This document shows positions 1-8,938 of a stretch of 64,000 bases of DNA, piece by piece (positions within the stretch are counted from its first letter, which is position 1; each line of letters begins with the position of its first letter). This DNA comes from Campylobacter sp. CNRCH_2014_0184h. Lineage in GTDB: Bacteria; Campylobacterota; Campylobacteria; Campylobacterales; Campylobacteraceae. The position numbers were made by a program, and so were the translations under genes. Location: positions 62,001 to 126,000 of the forward strand of contig NZ_JAKMTB010000002.1 of assembly GCF_025772985.1 (NCBI RefSeq), in the 5' to 3' direction. Below the pieces are notes generated by a model, which did not search any database, was not told the DNA's origin, and was given only the letters and a program-made list of their open reading frames with translations.

Positions 1-144
1 GATCATGATATAAAAGGAAATTTTTATATAAACCCTTATAAAAAATATTTTAGGAAAGTTAAAAACAATGATAGAAATATTAGTCGCATTAATAGCCGTT
101 TTTATAGGCGGAGGGATTGGGTATATAGTCGCCAAAAAGATTAA
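1..144 (+). CDS. 3' end of an upstream gene, probably 5-formyltetrahydrofolate cyclo-ligase (partial)
   Basis: Frame 1 is open from the window edge to a TAA at 142-144 and overlaps the start of rny by 77 bases. The first residues, DHDIKGNFYI, resemble the C-terminal region of 5-formyltetrahydrofolate cyclo-ligases, where a D/H-rich turn is followed by a FYI strand. That enzyme converts 5-formyl-THF to 5,10-methenyl-THF. C. jejuni, as I remember it, carries such a gene directly upstream of rny. Only the tail is visible, so the family call is an inference. The long overlap with rny is unusual, and the frame could be open by chance. Confidence 0.45.
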   Translation, partial: DHDIKGNFYINPYKKYFRKVKNNDRNISRINSRFYRRRDWVYSRQKD

Positions 145-1621
145 TGATGCAAATTTCAATATCTTTTTAGAGCAAGCAAAAGCAAAAGCAAAAGCCATTG
201 AATATGAAGCTGAACTAACACTTAAAGATGCTAAAAATTCGGTTGCTGAAGCTGAATTTGCGGCAAAGAAAAAATTTGATGAAAAAATTCAAAAACTTCA
301 AAAAGAACATTCTATTAAGCTAGAAGAGCTTAATAAAAAAGAACAAAATCTTCATTATCAAGAAAAACTTCATGAGGAAAATAAAAACAAGTTAGCAAAA
401 GAACAGCAAGCTATAAAAGCTTTACACGAGGAAAATGAAAATTTAAAACAAAATTATGAAACAAAGCTTAGTGAAGTATTAAAAATTCTTGAGCATTCAG
501 CTGGTCTTACACAAGAAGAAGCAAAAAATATAGTTTTACAAAAAGTAGAAGAAAACTCAAGAGCTGAAATTGCTCATATTGTTAGAAAATACGAAGAAGA
601 AGCTAGAAATGAAGCCAAAAGAAAAGCTAATTTTATCTTAGCGCAAGCTACTTCAAGATTTGCAGGAGAATTTGCTGCTGAAAGATTAATCAATGTAGTA
701 AATATCAAAAATGATGAGCTAAAAGGTCGTATTATAGGTAAAGAAGGAAGAAATGTTAAAACCTTAGAAATGGTTTTGGGTGTTGATATTATCATTGATG
801 ATACACCTGGAGCGATTATAGTAAGTTGTTTTAATCTATATAGACGCGCCATTGCTACAAAAGTGATTGAACTTTTAGTTGAAGATGGCAGAATTCAACC
901 TGCAAAAATAGAAGAAATTCATGAAAAAGTTTGCAAAGAATTTGAAGATAATATCTTAGAAGAAGGTCAAACTATAGTAATGGATCTAGGACTTAATAAT
1001 ATACATCCTGAAATTGTTAAATTAATAGGAAAATTAAGATATAGAGCAAGTTATGGCCAAAATGCTCTAGCACATTCTTTAGAAGTGGCACATTTAGCTG
1101 GAATCATAGCAGCTGAGTGTGGTGGGGATGAAAAATTAGCAAGAAGAGCTGGGATTTTACACGATATAGGCAAGGCTTTAACACATGAATTTGAAGGTTC
1201 TCATGTGGATTTAGGAGCTGAACTTTGTAAAAGATATAAAGAACATCCTGTTGTAATTAATGCAATTTATGCTCATCATGGGCATGAAGAAGCTATTAGC
1301 ATAGAATCAGCTGCAGTTTGTACAGCAGATACACTAAGCGCTGCACGCCCTGGTGCAAGACGTGAAGTTTTAGAAGCCTTCTTAAAAAGAGTGAGCGAAC
1401 TTGAAGATATAGCAAAAAGTAAAGAAGGGGTTAAAAAAGCTTATGCTATTAATGCTGGCAGGGAAATTAGAGTTATTGTTAATGCAAAATTAGTCAATGA
1501 TGATGAATCTGTGCTTTTAGCTAAAGAAATAGCTGAAGAGATTCAAGAAAAAGTTCAATACCCTGGCGAAATAAAAGTCAATGTCATCAGAGAGCTTAGA
1601 GCGATTGATTTTGCAAGATAA
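68..1621 (+). CDS. rny: Ribonuclease Y
   Basis: A membrane-anchored endoribonuclease that starts mRNA decay, 517 aa and normal for the family. Residues 1-20 form one transmembrane anchor with a GGGIGY stretch. A long charged coiled coil covers about 25-200. A KH RNA-binding domain near 220 shows the GRIIGKEGRN loop. The HD phosphohydrolase domain carries HSLEVAHLAG and HDIGKALTHE, which hold the metal-binding His/Asp residues. The start ATG follows an AGGAAA ribosome site at about 51-56. The dedA-like gene begins 8 bases after the stop, so the two are probably cotranscribed. Confidence 0.97.
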   Translation: MIEILVALIAVFIGGGIGYIVAKKINDANFNIFLEQAKAKAKAIEYEAELTLKDAKNSVAEAEFAAKKKFDEKIQKLQKEHSIKLEELNKKEQNLHYQEKLHEENKNKLAKEQQAIKALHEENENLKQNYETKLSEVLKILEHSAGLTQEEAKNIVLQKVEENSRAEIAHIVRKYEEEARNEAKRKANFILAQATSRFAGEFAAERLINVVNIKNDELKGRIIGKEGRNVKTLEMVLGVDIIIDDTPGAIIVSCFNLYRRAIATKVIELLVEDGRIQPAKIEEIHEKVCKEFEDNILEEGQTIVMDLGLNNIHPEIVKLIGKLRYRASYGQNALAHSLEVAHLAGIIAAECGGDEKLARRAGILHDIGKALTHEFEGSHVDLGAELCKRYKEHPVVINAIYAHHGHEEAISIESAAVCTADTLSAARPGARREVLEAFLKRVSELEDIAKSKEGVKKAYAINAGREIRVIVNAKLVNDDESVLLAKEIAEEIQEKVQYPGEIKVNVIRELRAIDFAR

Positions 1622-1629
1622 GGTTTTTC

Positions 1630-2193
1630 ATGCAAGAAATGATAGATAATCTAAGTACTTATGGCTATTTGATTTTATTTTTTTATTCTTTTGGTGGAGG
1701 TATGGTTGCTATACTTGCTGCAGGAGTGCTTTGTGCAAGTTCTACTAAACTTGATTTGCATTTATGTATATTTTTAGCCTTTTTAGCTAATACCATAGGC
1801 TCAACCTTGTTGTTTATCTTGGGAAAATACTACAAAAAAGACATAATGCCTTATTTTAAAAATCATAGAAGAAAAATCGCTCTTGCTATGATGAAAATCA
1901 AAAAATACGGCGACTTGCTTTTAGTGGTGCAAAAATTTATCTATGGAGTAAAAACCATCATTCCTATAGCAGCAGGTCTTTGTAAATTTAGCTTTGTAAG
2001 ATTTTTTATCATCAATACCTTAGCTAGTTTAATTTGGGCTGTTATTTTAGGTTATGCTGGTTTTATTTTTGGAAATACCCTAAAAGAAGCTTTTGAAACA
2101 TTTGCCAACTATCCTTACATAGCTCCTGTTTTTATAATCACTTTAATTTTTATTATATGGTTATATTTATCACGCTTTTCTAAGAAAAAATGA
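1630..2193 (+). CDS. DedA/SNARE-associated family membrane protein
   Basis: A small polytopic inner-membrane protein of 187 aa. Hydrophobic segments lie at about 12-35, 45-65, 110-150 and 160-182. The middle carries the DedA-like pattern of a basic region followed by KFIYGVKTIIPIAAG, matching the conserved F-x-R-x-x-P-x-x-G signature loosely (Y for R). DedA proteins are now linked to lipid-carrier or phospholipid flipping and membrane homeostasis; the substrate here is unknown. An AAGG ribosome site overlaps the end of rny, and the stop overlaps the comEC start by four bases (ATGA). Confidence 0.85.
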   Translation: MQEMIDNLSTYGYLILFFYSFGGGMVAILAAGVLCASSTKLDLHLCIFLAFLANTIGSTLLFILGKYYKKDIMPYFKNHRRKIALAMMKIKKYGDLLLVVQKFIYGVKTIIPIAAGLCKFSFVRFFIINTLASLIWAVILGYAGFIFGNTLKEAFETFANYPYIAPVFIITLIFIIWLYLSRFSKKK

Positions 2194-3446
2194 GTTTAAA
2201 ATTCTCTATAAAAGAAACTTATAGAGAATTTTTTATTTTATTATTATGTTTTTTAGTAATTTTTAGTTTAAATCTCATCTATGAGTATAAAAAATATCAA
2301 AATTTTAAACTTACTAAGCATTTATTACTTAAAGATAACATTGTTTTATCTTCTTATGAAAAAACTAATAAAAAAGGTAAAAAATATCAAGTTTTAAAAC
2401 TCAAAAATTCTGATTTTATTTTTTACACCACTAGCTTTAAAGATCTCAATTTAAGTAAAAATGACATGATAAATCTTAGAATTATCACTAAAAATATTAA
2501 CTTTAAAGATTATCTTAGTAAAAGTTTTTATGCACCAAGTTATGATTTTAACAAAACTAAAACACAAAAAGAAAATACACTAATAAGATATTTTTTAAAT
2601 CAACATCAAAATGAAAAAATCAAAGAATTTTACGGTGCTTTATTTTTTGCCAAAAATGTATCAAGTGAGCTTAGAAATGATGTAAATTTTTACAATATCG
2701 CACATTTAATTGCTATTAGTGGATATCATTTGGGCTTGTTATTTAGTTTTTGCTTTTTGATTTTTGCTCCTTTATATGCTTTTTTTCATAAACGATACTT
2801 CCCTTATAGAAGTTTAAAACTTGATATTAGTATTTTTGCTTTCTCACTTTTAATTTTTTATATATTTTTAATAGACTTTAGCCCTTCTTATACAAGAGCT
2901 TTACTGATGAGTCTTTTTGCTTTTTATTTATTTAGTAAAAATATTAAAATACTCAGTTTTAAATTTTTATTTTTAAGTATAGCATTTTGTATTAGCATTT
3001 TTCCAAAACTTCTTTTTAGTGTTGGATTTTTATTTTCTATTTTGGGAGTTTTTTATATTTATTTATATCTTCATCATTTTAAAGATCAATTTTCAAATTT
3101 TACTCATGTTTTTTTGCTAAATATTTGGACCTTTTTAGCAATGATTATCCCTGTCTTATACTTTTTTCCTCTACTTAGCTTTCAGCAATTTTTAGCCATA
3201 CCTTTAAGTTTAGCCTTTATAATATTTTATCCTTTGGTTTTAATCTTGCATATTTTTTCTTATGGAAATTTATTAGATTTATATTTAATGCATTTTTTTG
3301 AGTTTAAAATGCATGCGATTAATCTATCAATATCTTTTATGTTTTATTGTATTTATTTAATTTTATCTTTAATCGCTATATTTAATAAATACTTAGCTCT
3401 TTTTGTAGTTTCTCTTGGGTTTATTCCCTTTATTTTCTTGATTTAA
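2190..3446 (+). CDS. ComEC/Rec2-family competence membrane channel protein
   Basis: A polytopic membrane protein of 418 aa, predicted to pass transforming single-stranded DNA across the inner membrane. The N-terminus has one TM helix (about 15-30) and a small soluble domain. From about 160 come many TM segments, starting with the Competence-domain signature HLIAISGYHLG. The C-terminal metallo-beta-lactamase domain of Bacillus ComEC is absent, as is usual in Campylobacter. The start overlaps dedA by four bases. A strong hairpin with a T-rich tail lies inside codons 3-15. The 3' end overlaps the convergent yihY-like gene by 54 bases. Confidence 0.88.
   Translation: MSLKFSIKETYREFFILLLCFLVIFSLNLIYEYKKYQNFKLTKHLLLKDNIVLSSYEKTNKKGKKYQVLKLKNSDFIFYTTSFKDLNLSKNDMINLRIITKNINFKDYLSKSFYAPSYDFNKTKTQKENTLIRYFLNQHQNEKIKEFYGALFFAKNVSSELRNDVNFYNIAHLIAISGYHLGLLFSFCFLIFAPLYAFFHKRYFPYRSLKLDISIFAFSLLIFYIFLIDFSPSYTRALLMSLFAFYLFSKNIKILSFKFLFLSIAFCISIFPKLLFSVGFLFSILGVFYIYLYLHHFKDQFSNFTHVFLLNIWTFLAMIIPVLYFFPLLSFQQFLAIPLSLAFIIFYPLVLILHIFSYGNLLDLYLMHFFEFKMHAINLSISFMFYCIYLILSLIAIFNKYLALFVVSLGFIPFIFLI
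2198..2245 (+). terminator. Terminator-like hairpin inside the 5' end of comEC
   Basis: The arms at 2198-2211 and 2219-2232 are a perfect 14-bp inverted repeat with a 7-base loop, followed by a T-rich stretch. It has the form of an intrinsic terminator for the rny-dedA transcript but sits within codons 3-15 of comEC. This suggests attenuation, or a need for translating ribosomes to melt the stem. Confidence 0.6.
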
Positions 3447-4205
3447 AAGTAAATAAGCCTTTAATCCCAAAAGATAAATAATCCAAGATATATAAATCCA
3501 CAAAAAGAAAAATAATATTACAGAAAAAGAACCATATACATTTAAATAAGTTTTATTATATACAGCATAATACACAAAAATCATCTTAGAAATATACCAA
3601 ATCACAGAAGCACCAAAAGAACTAATAAGCAAAGTTTTTAAATCACCTTTTTTGCTTACTGAACTTGAATAAGATACAAAAAACAAAGCCCATACAATCA
3701 CATAGGGTAAAATCTCAAAAAAATTTAAAGCAATATTAAAATCATCTAAGGTTTTTTGTATAAAACCTGAAATATAAAAACTCACCCCAAGTCCAAGTGG
3801 AGTTAAAGTTGCCAAAGTCCAATAAGAACTTATACTGTGCCAAAGACTTTTAGAATCTTCTTCTAAAAGCTTATTAATCACATAATCATAACCTGAAAAA
3901 AACGCCAAAGAAGTCAAAGTCATAGCAAAAAGCCCTATAAGTCCTAAATTTACGCTGTTTTTTAAAAATGTATTGATATATTGTATGATTAATTCTTGTT
4001 GAGTTGGGATTAAAAAAGTAAAAATTAAATTTTTAATTTTTTCTTGATACATTTCAAAACTTGGAATTTGAGTAAAAACCCAAAAACACAAAAACAAAAG
4101 TGGTATTAAAGATAAGATAGTATAAAAACTCAAGGCCGCAGCATAATTTAAAATTTCTTTATCTCTTAAAGCCAAAAGAATTTTAAAAAAGTTTTTAAAA
4201 TTCAT
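3393..4205 (-). CDS. YihY/BrkB family inner-membrane protein
   Basis: A 270-aa membrane protein of the YihY (UPF0761) family, once misnamed RNase BN. About six TM segments are visible, with the family signature YAAALSFYTILSLIPLL near residue 22 and YGSFSVILFFFLWIYISW near the C-terminus. Function is not established; BrkB was linked to serum resistance in Bordetella. I place the start at the ATG at 4205, which overlaps the upstream glcD stop as ATGA; a TTG one codon earlier is less likely. Genes on the minus strand here form an operon with glcD and the PgbA-like gene. Confidence 0.88.
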   Translation of the reverse strand: MNFKNFFKILLALRDKEILNYAAALSFYTILSLIPLLFLCFWVFTQIPSFEMYQEKIKNLIFTFLIPTQQELIIQYINTFLKNSVNLGLIGLFAMTLTSLAFFSGYDYVINKLLEEDSKSLWHSISSYWTLATLTPLGLGVSFYISGFIQKTLDDFNIALNFFEILPYVIVWALFFVSYSSSVSKKGDLKTLLISSFGASVIWYISKMIFVYYAVYNKTYLNVYGSFSVILFFFLWIYISWIIYLLGLKAYLLLNQENKGNKPKRNYKKS

Positions 4206-5587
4206 CAAAGTCCCATTTTGAAAGGATTGAGTATATTATTTGGATCAAATGCTTTTTTGATATTTCTCATTAAGTCCATTTCAGCTTCGCTAAAAGCAAG
4301 CTTCATAAAAGGAGCTTTTGAAATGCCTATACCATGTTCTCCACTTAAAGTCCCACCCAAAGAAACTGTAAGCTTAAACACCTCTTCTACAGCTTCATAA
4401 CCTTTTTTAACTAACTCAGGATTATTTTTATCACTTACCATTACATTAGTATGCACATTCCCATCACCAGTATGACCAAAACAAGGGATTTTAAAACCAT
4501 ATTTTTTAGAAATTTCAGCAATACCTTTTAAAAGTTTAGGTAGTTTTGAACGCGGTACTGTGATATCTTCATTAAGCTTTAAATTTCCATACATTGCTAT
4601 GCTTTGAGAGCAATTTCTTCTAGCAAACCAAATATCAGCTGCTTCTTGTTCATCTTTTGCTATTTTAAACTCTCTTACGCCAGATTCATAAAAACTCTCT
4701 TGCAAGATTTTTAAATCTGCTTCAATAGCCTCTTCTACATTACCATCTACATCGGCGATTAAAATCGCACCCGCATCCATAGGTAAACCTTTTTGGAATT
4801 TTTGTTCCAATGCTTGTATGCTTAATTGATCTAAAAATTCCATAGATACAGGAGTTACACCTTTAGCTAAAGTTTTATAAACTGCATTCATCGCTTCATC
4901 AATGCTGTTAAAAATCCCCATAGCTGTCTTTTTAAACTTTGGCAAAGCAACTAGTTTTAAAGTAATCTCGCTAAGCACAGCCAAAGATCCCTCACTTGCT
5001 ATTAAAATTCCAGCTAGATTATAACCTGCCACATCTTTTATGGTTTTTTTACCTGCTCTAATGATTTCTCCATTAGGTAAAACTGCTCTTAAAGCCATTA
5101 CATAATCTTTAGTTATACCATACTTAGCAGCCCTCATACCCCCTGCATTTTCGCTTACATTGCCCCCTAAAGAAGAATACTCCATACTAGCAGGATCAGG
5201 TGGATAAAATAAGCCATATTCTTTTACTTTTTCTTGTAAAGCCACATTTATCACACCAGGTTGTACCACTGCGACTAAATTTTCAAGATCAATTTCTAAA
5301 ATCTTATTCATATGCTTTTCAAAGCTTAGCACCACTCCGCCATTAACAGCCAAGCTTCCACCGGTAAATCCGCTGCCTGAGCCCCTAGGAATGACGATGA
5401 TTTTATTTTCATTACAATATTTTAGAATTTGACTAATATCATTTTCATCTCTTGGGAAAAGCACTCCATCAGGCAAATAATGCTTTTTAGTAGCATCATA
5501 ACTATACGCTCTTTTATGGATAGGATCAAAATGTGCATTTTCAACCCCTAAAAGATCTTGAAAGAATTTTTGATGAATTTCTTGCAT
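4205..5587 (-). CDS. glcD: FAD-linked oxidase, GlcD-like (D-lactate/glycolate dehydrogenase)
   Basis: A flavoprotein of 460 aa that probably oxidises a 2-hydroxyacid such as D-lactate or glycolate and passes electrons to the respiratory chain. The N-terminal PCMH-type FAD-binding domain shows PRGSGSGFTGGSL near 67-79 and NVSENAGGMRAAKYGIT. The C-terminal FAD-oxidase domain carries GHTGDGNVHTNVM and the terminal SGEHGIG motif, both typical of GlcD. Separate glcE and glcF genes are not seen here. The start overlaps the stop of the upstream gene by one base. The true substrate cannot be told from sequence. Confidence 0.92.
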   Translation of the reverse strand: MQEIHQKFFQDLLGVENAHFDPIHKRAYSYDATKKHYLPDGVLFPRDENDISQILKYCNENKIIVIPRGSGSGFTGGSLAVNGGVVLSFEKHMNKILEIDLENLVAVVQPGVINVALQEKVKEYGLFYPPDPASMEYSSLGGNVSENAGGMRAAKYGITKDYVMALRAVLPNGEIIRAGKKTIKDVAGYNLAGILIASEGSLAVLSEITLKLVALPKFKKTAMGIFNSIDEAMNAVYKTLAKGVTPVSMEFLDQLSIQALEQKFQKGLPMDAGAILIADVDGNVEEAIEADLKILQESFYESGVREFKIAKDEQEAADIWFARRNCSQSIAMYGNLKLNEDITVPRSKLPKLLKGIAEISKKYGFKIPCFGHTGDGNVHTNVMVSDKNNPELVKKGYEAVEEVFKLTVSLGGTLSGEHGIGISKAPFMKLAFSEAEMDLMRNIKKAFDPNNILNPFKMGL

Positions 5588-6306
5588 TATTTTTCTCTAG
5601 TTAAGCTAATTAATTTTTCATAATATACATAATAATTTCCAATAGCCTCATCATTTAAGCTAAAAATATCACTTTTATAACCTGTAATTCTTGAATAAAA
5701 TGGAATTTGCAAACTTTGAGCTTGCGGTATGGCAAATTCTTCTACCTTGCCAAAATCTTGACAATCAACTATCTCAGCTTTATTTTCTAAAGCTACTACT
5801 AAAAGCCCTACAGCATTTTTTGAACAAAAAGATCTAAAATCTGATCTTCTTGGAGTTTGGCGGTATTCTTGTATCATATGCGCACCAAATAAATCAGGAT
5901 GTAAAAAATAAATTCCATTTAATTTTTGAGCTATAAAATCATACACACTTTTATCAGGAGCTACAATCAAAGCTCTATCGTATAAATAATTTAAAACTAT
6001 TTTATCCCCTACTTGTGGCAATACATTTGGCAAAGGCATAGCATCTTGAGCTAGCATATCAAAAACTTTAAATTGTAATTTAACCAAGCCATTTTCACGC
6101 CCTATTACACTAGCTCTTGCAATGATAGATTTTTGTGTATCAATTTCATGCACAACTATACCACTTGAGTGCAATAAAATTCTAGGATCATCTTTTATAT
6201 AACCATAAATATCATCTACTTTTTCAAGTTTTGTTTGTATTAAATCAAAATTTTTAGCTTGTAAAAATGCTAAAAAACAGCAAAGCATTAAGATAATTCT
6301 TGACAA
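5587..6306 (-). CDS. PgbA/PgbB-like plasminogen-binding protein N-terminal domain, secreted
   Basis: A 239-aa protein with a signal peptide (about residues 1-17, ending LQAK). The body, with HSSGIVVHEIDTQKSIIARA and a later QEYRQTPRRSDFRSFC segment, looks like the N-terminal domain of Helicobacter plasminogen-binding proteins. It lacks their long lysine-rich C-terminus, so plasminogen binding itself is doubtful. Two cysteines late in the protein could pair in the periplasm. It is the first gene of a three-gene minus-strand operon; a TATAAT -10 box lies at 6337-6342. Confidence 0.75.
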   Translation of the reverse strand: MSRIILMLCCFLAFLQAKNFDLIQTKLEKVDDIYGYIKDDPRILLHSSGIVVHEIDTQKSIIARASVIGRENGLVKLQFKVFDMLAQDAMPLPNVLPQVGDKIVLNYLYDRALIVAPDKSVYDFIAQKLNGIYFLHPDLFGAHMIQEYRQTPRRSDFRSFCSKNAVGLLVVALENKAEIVDCQDFGKVEEFAIPQAQSLQIPFYSRITGYKSDIFSLNDEAIGNYYVYYEKLISLTREK

Positions 6307-6336
6307 TTTATACTCCTTAAAAAGTGTAAAAAATAA

Positions 6337-6342
6337 ATTATA
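6337..6342 (-). promoter_or_regulatory. Probable -10 box for the PgbA-like gene
   Basis: The minus strand reads TATAAT about 31-36 bases upstream of the start codon. It is a perfect match to the Campylobacter sigma-70 -10 consensus in an AT-rich context. No experimental start is known. Confidence 0.5.
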
Positions 6343-6352
6343 TTGTTTTTTC

Positions 6353-6368
6353 CTTACAAAATTGTAAG
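6353..6368. promoter_or_regulatory. Inverted repeat between divergent genes (possible operator)
   Basis: CTTACAA-AA-TTGTAAG has perfect 7-bp arms with a 2-base spacer. It lies between the divergent PgbA-like and M23 peptidase genes, just upstream of the minus-strand -10 box. Position and symmetry suit a dimeric regulator, but no regulator is identified. Confidence 0.4.
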
Positions 6369-6423
6369 AAAAATTAAGTAAAATACAAATTTATGTTTAA
6401 ATTTTAGAAGGCTTTAGATTATC

Positions 6424-7581
6424 ATGAAAAAAATTTTCATATCTTTACTTATATCCATAAAACTTTTTGCTATTTCAAGTGTTGAAGAACTTTCTTGGGA
6501 AAATGGCAAAACTTTACTTGATTTTTTACAAGATCATTCTATACCGCTTAATTTATATTATAATCTTGATGGAGAAGATAAAGAACTAAGTGCAGAAATC
6601 ACAAGTGGTGTTAAATACCAAATGCTAAAAGATGAACAAGGTGAACTTGAGCAAGTTTTAATCCCAATTAGCGATGATTTACAAATTCATATTTACAAAA
6701 ATATAGAAAATAAATTCGTATTGAGTTTTACTCCTATTTCTTACACTAAAGAAAAACGAACTATTCGCGTAGCTATTAACAACTCAGCTTATCAAGATGT
6801 TTATGATGAAAGTGGCAGTGTAACCTTAGCAAGAGCTATGGTGAGAGCTTTTAAAAATAGTGTTAACTTTAAAAATGTCAGAAAAGGCGATAGCGTAGTA
6901 TTAATTTATGAGCAAAAAAGAAGACTAGGAAGACTTTTTGGCGATATTAATATCCAAGCAGCTTTAGCTAACATTAGAGGCAAAGAATATTCTGTATTTT
7001 TATATAAAGATTCTTATTATAATGCTCAAGGAAAAGAACTTGAAAATTTCTTTTTAACCAAACCTGTTAAATACACAAGAATTTCAGATCGCTTTACTAG
7101 GGCAAGATATCATCCTATCTTAAAACGCTATAGAGCGCATTTAGGTATTGACTATGCAGCTCCAACGGGTACTCCAGTTAAGAGCGCAGGAGATGGAACG
7201 ATTAGTTTTGTTGGGACAAAAGGTGGCTATGGTAAAGTTGTTCAAGTAAAACACATGTCAGGCTATATGACTTTATATGCTCACCTTAGCCGCTTTGCAA
7301 AAATCAAACGTGGCCAAAAAGTCAAACAAGGACAAGTAATTGCCTATGTAGGCTCTACTGGTATGAGTACTGGGCCACATTTGCATTTTGGACTTTATCT
7401 AAATAACAAAGCAATTAATCCTGAAACCATAGTGAAAATTCCAAAATCAAGCCTAAGCGGTAAAAATAAAGAAGAATTTTTAAAAATGGCAAAAGAGTAT
7501 GAAAATCGCTTGCAAAGCATTGATGAAAACTATAAAAATCCACCAAAAGAACAAAATATAGAAAATTCTATGGAGCTTTGA
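6424..7581 (+). CDS. M23 family metallopeptidase (peptidoglycan endopeptidase)
   Basis: A 385-aa periplasmic peptidase expected to cleave peptide crosslinks in the cell wall. A signal peptide covers about 1-17. The LytM domain, about 230-345, holds both zinc motifs: HLGIDYAAPTGTP (HxxxD) and HLHFG (HxH). The N-terminal part has OapA/Csd-like architecture seen in Campylobacter and Helicobacter shape proteins. C. jejuni has a homologous gene in the same order, as I remember, but it is not the gene named pgp3. The MgtE gene starts one base after the stop. Confidence 0.92.
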   Translation: MKKIFISLLISIKLFAISSVEELSWENGKTLLDFLQDHSIPLNLYYNLDGEDKELSAEITSGVKYQMLKDEQGELEQVLIPISDDLQIHIYKNIENKFVLSFTPISYTKEKRTIRVAINNSAYQDVYDESGSVTLARAMVRAFKNSVNFKNVRKGDSVVLIYEQKRRLGRLFGDINIQAALANIRGKEYSVFLYKDSYYNAQGKELENFFLTKPVKYTRISDRFTRARYHPILKRYRAHLGIDYAAPTGTPVKSAGDGTISFVGTKGGYGKVVQVKHMSGYMTLYAHLSRFAKIKRGQKVKQGQVIAYVGSTGMSTGPHLHFGLYLNNKAINPETIVKIPKSSLSGKNKEEFLKMAKEYENRLQSIDENYKNPPKEQNIENSMEL

Positions 7582-7582
7582 G

Positions 7583-8926
7583 ATGATGAATGATTTTTTA
7601 GAAGCACAAGAACTTTTAAAAAATATTTCCAAAGATCAAAGCACCTATGAAACCAATGAAGCCCTAAAGACTATCAAAAGATATAACGAAGAGCTTTATT
7701 TGCAAACTCTTAAATCTTTTGATACTTACACACTTGCAAATGTAGCTACTATAACACCTGAACATATCTTAGAAGATATTTTAGAACACTTAAGTATTAT
7801 AAAGATTGCAAAAGCGGTAGAAGAGCTTGAAAGTGATGATGCAACAGACTTAATTAAGCGTTTTGAAGAGCTAAATCCACAAAAAACTTTAGCCATTTTA
7901 AACCGCTTAAGCTCAGAAGATAAAGAAGAAATTTTACGCCTTAAAAATTATGATGAAAATACTGCTGGTGCTTATATGCAAACAGAAATTTTCACAGCTT
8001 CTATTGATGAGAGTATAGAAAAAGCTATTAAAAGATATAGAATTTTAAAACATTCAGGACAAGTAGATCAAATTTTTCAAGTTTATATCATAGATAATCA
8101 AGGAAAGCTTTGCAATGCTATCAACCTAAGCGATCTTTTGCTTTGGGATTTTAAACTAAGTTTTGCAGATATTATTAAAAACAATAATGAAAGATATAAA
8201 AGCTATAGCATAAAAGATCATGAAGACATACAAAAGGCTATTGATATAGTGGAAGATTATGATTTGAGTGTTTTAGCAGTTGTAAATGATGATGGAGTGC
8301 TTTTAGGTAGAATTACCTATGATGATATCCATGATTTAATCCAAGAAAATGCAACAGAACAAATTTATAACTTAGCCGGAGTTGATGCAGATGTTGAGGA
8401 AGAAAGTGCTTTTAAAGCGGCTAAAGCTAGAGCTTTTTGGCTTATGATTAATCTTACTACTTCATTAATCTCAGCTAATATCATTAGCCTTTTTTCAGGT
8501 GAAATAGAACAACTTGTAGCCCTAGCAGTACTTATGCCTATCGTAGCTTCCATGGGAGGCAATACAGGCTCACAAGCTTTAGCAGTAACAGTTAGAAAGC
8601 TCTCACTCAATGAAGTAGAATTTAAAGATGCTAAAAAAGTTATATTAAGAGAGAGTGGAATTTCTTTACTCAATGGATTTATATTTGCTAGTATTATGAG
8701 CATTATAGCTTTCATATGGTTTAAAACAGCTCTTTTGGGACTTGTTATAGCCTTATCAATGCTAATTAATCTAGCCTTAGCCGGTTTTGTAGGTTCTTTT
8801 GTACCTCTAACTTTGAAAAAATTTAAAATCGATCCTGCGGTAGGATCAAGTGTAGTGATTACTGCGATTACTGATGGTTTGGGATTTTTTAGCTTCTTAC
8901 TTTTAGCAAAAATGATTTTATTATAA
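7583..8926 (+). CDS. mgtE: Magnesium transporter MgtE
   Basis: A magnesium channel of 447 aa. It contains an N-terminal MgtE superhelical domain (about 20-130), a CBS pair (about 135-255), and a C-terminal channel domain with five TM helices (about 285-447). The channel domain shows the family signatures MPIVASMGGNTGSQALA and AVGSSVVITAITDGLGFFSFL. Cytoplasmic magnesium closes such channels through the N and CBS domains. Two in-frame ATGs occur at 7583 and 7586; a TGGAG ribosome site fits either. Confidence 0.96.
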   Translation: MMNDFLEAQELLKNISKDQSTYETNEALKTIKRYNEELYLQTLKSFDTYTLANVATITPEHILEDILEHLSIIKIAKAVEELESDDATDLIKRFEELNPQKTLAILNRLSSEDKEEILRLKNYDENTAGAYMQTEIFTASIDESIEKAIKRYRILKHSGQVDQIFQVYIIDNQGKLCNAINLSDLLLWDFKLSFADIIKNNNERYKSYSIKDHEDIQKAIDIVEDYDLSVLAVVNDDGVLLGRITYDDIHDLIQENATEQIYNLAGVDADVEEESAFKAAKARAFWLMINLTTSLISANIISLFSGEIEQLVALAVLMPIVASMGGNTGSQALAVTVRKLSLNEVEFKDAKKVILRESGISLLNGFIFASIMSIIAFIWFKTALLGLVIALSMLINLALAGFVGSFVPLTLKKFKIDPAVGSSVVITAITDGLGFFSFLLLAKMILL

Positions 8927-8938
8927 AAAAGGGAAATT

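Noticed and set aside
574-852. Minus-strand frame within rny
   Set aside because: It is an antisense shadow of the conserved KH and HD coding region, with no ribosome site or family.
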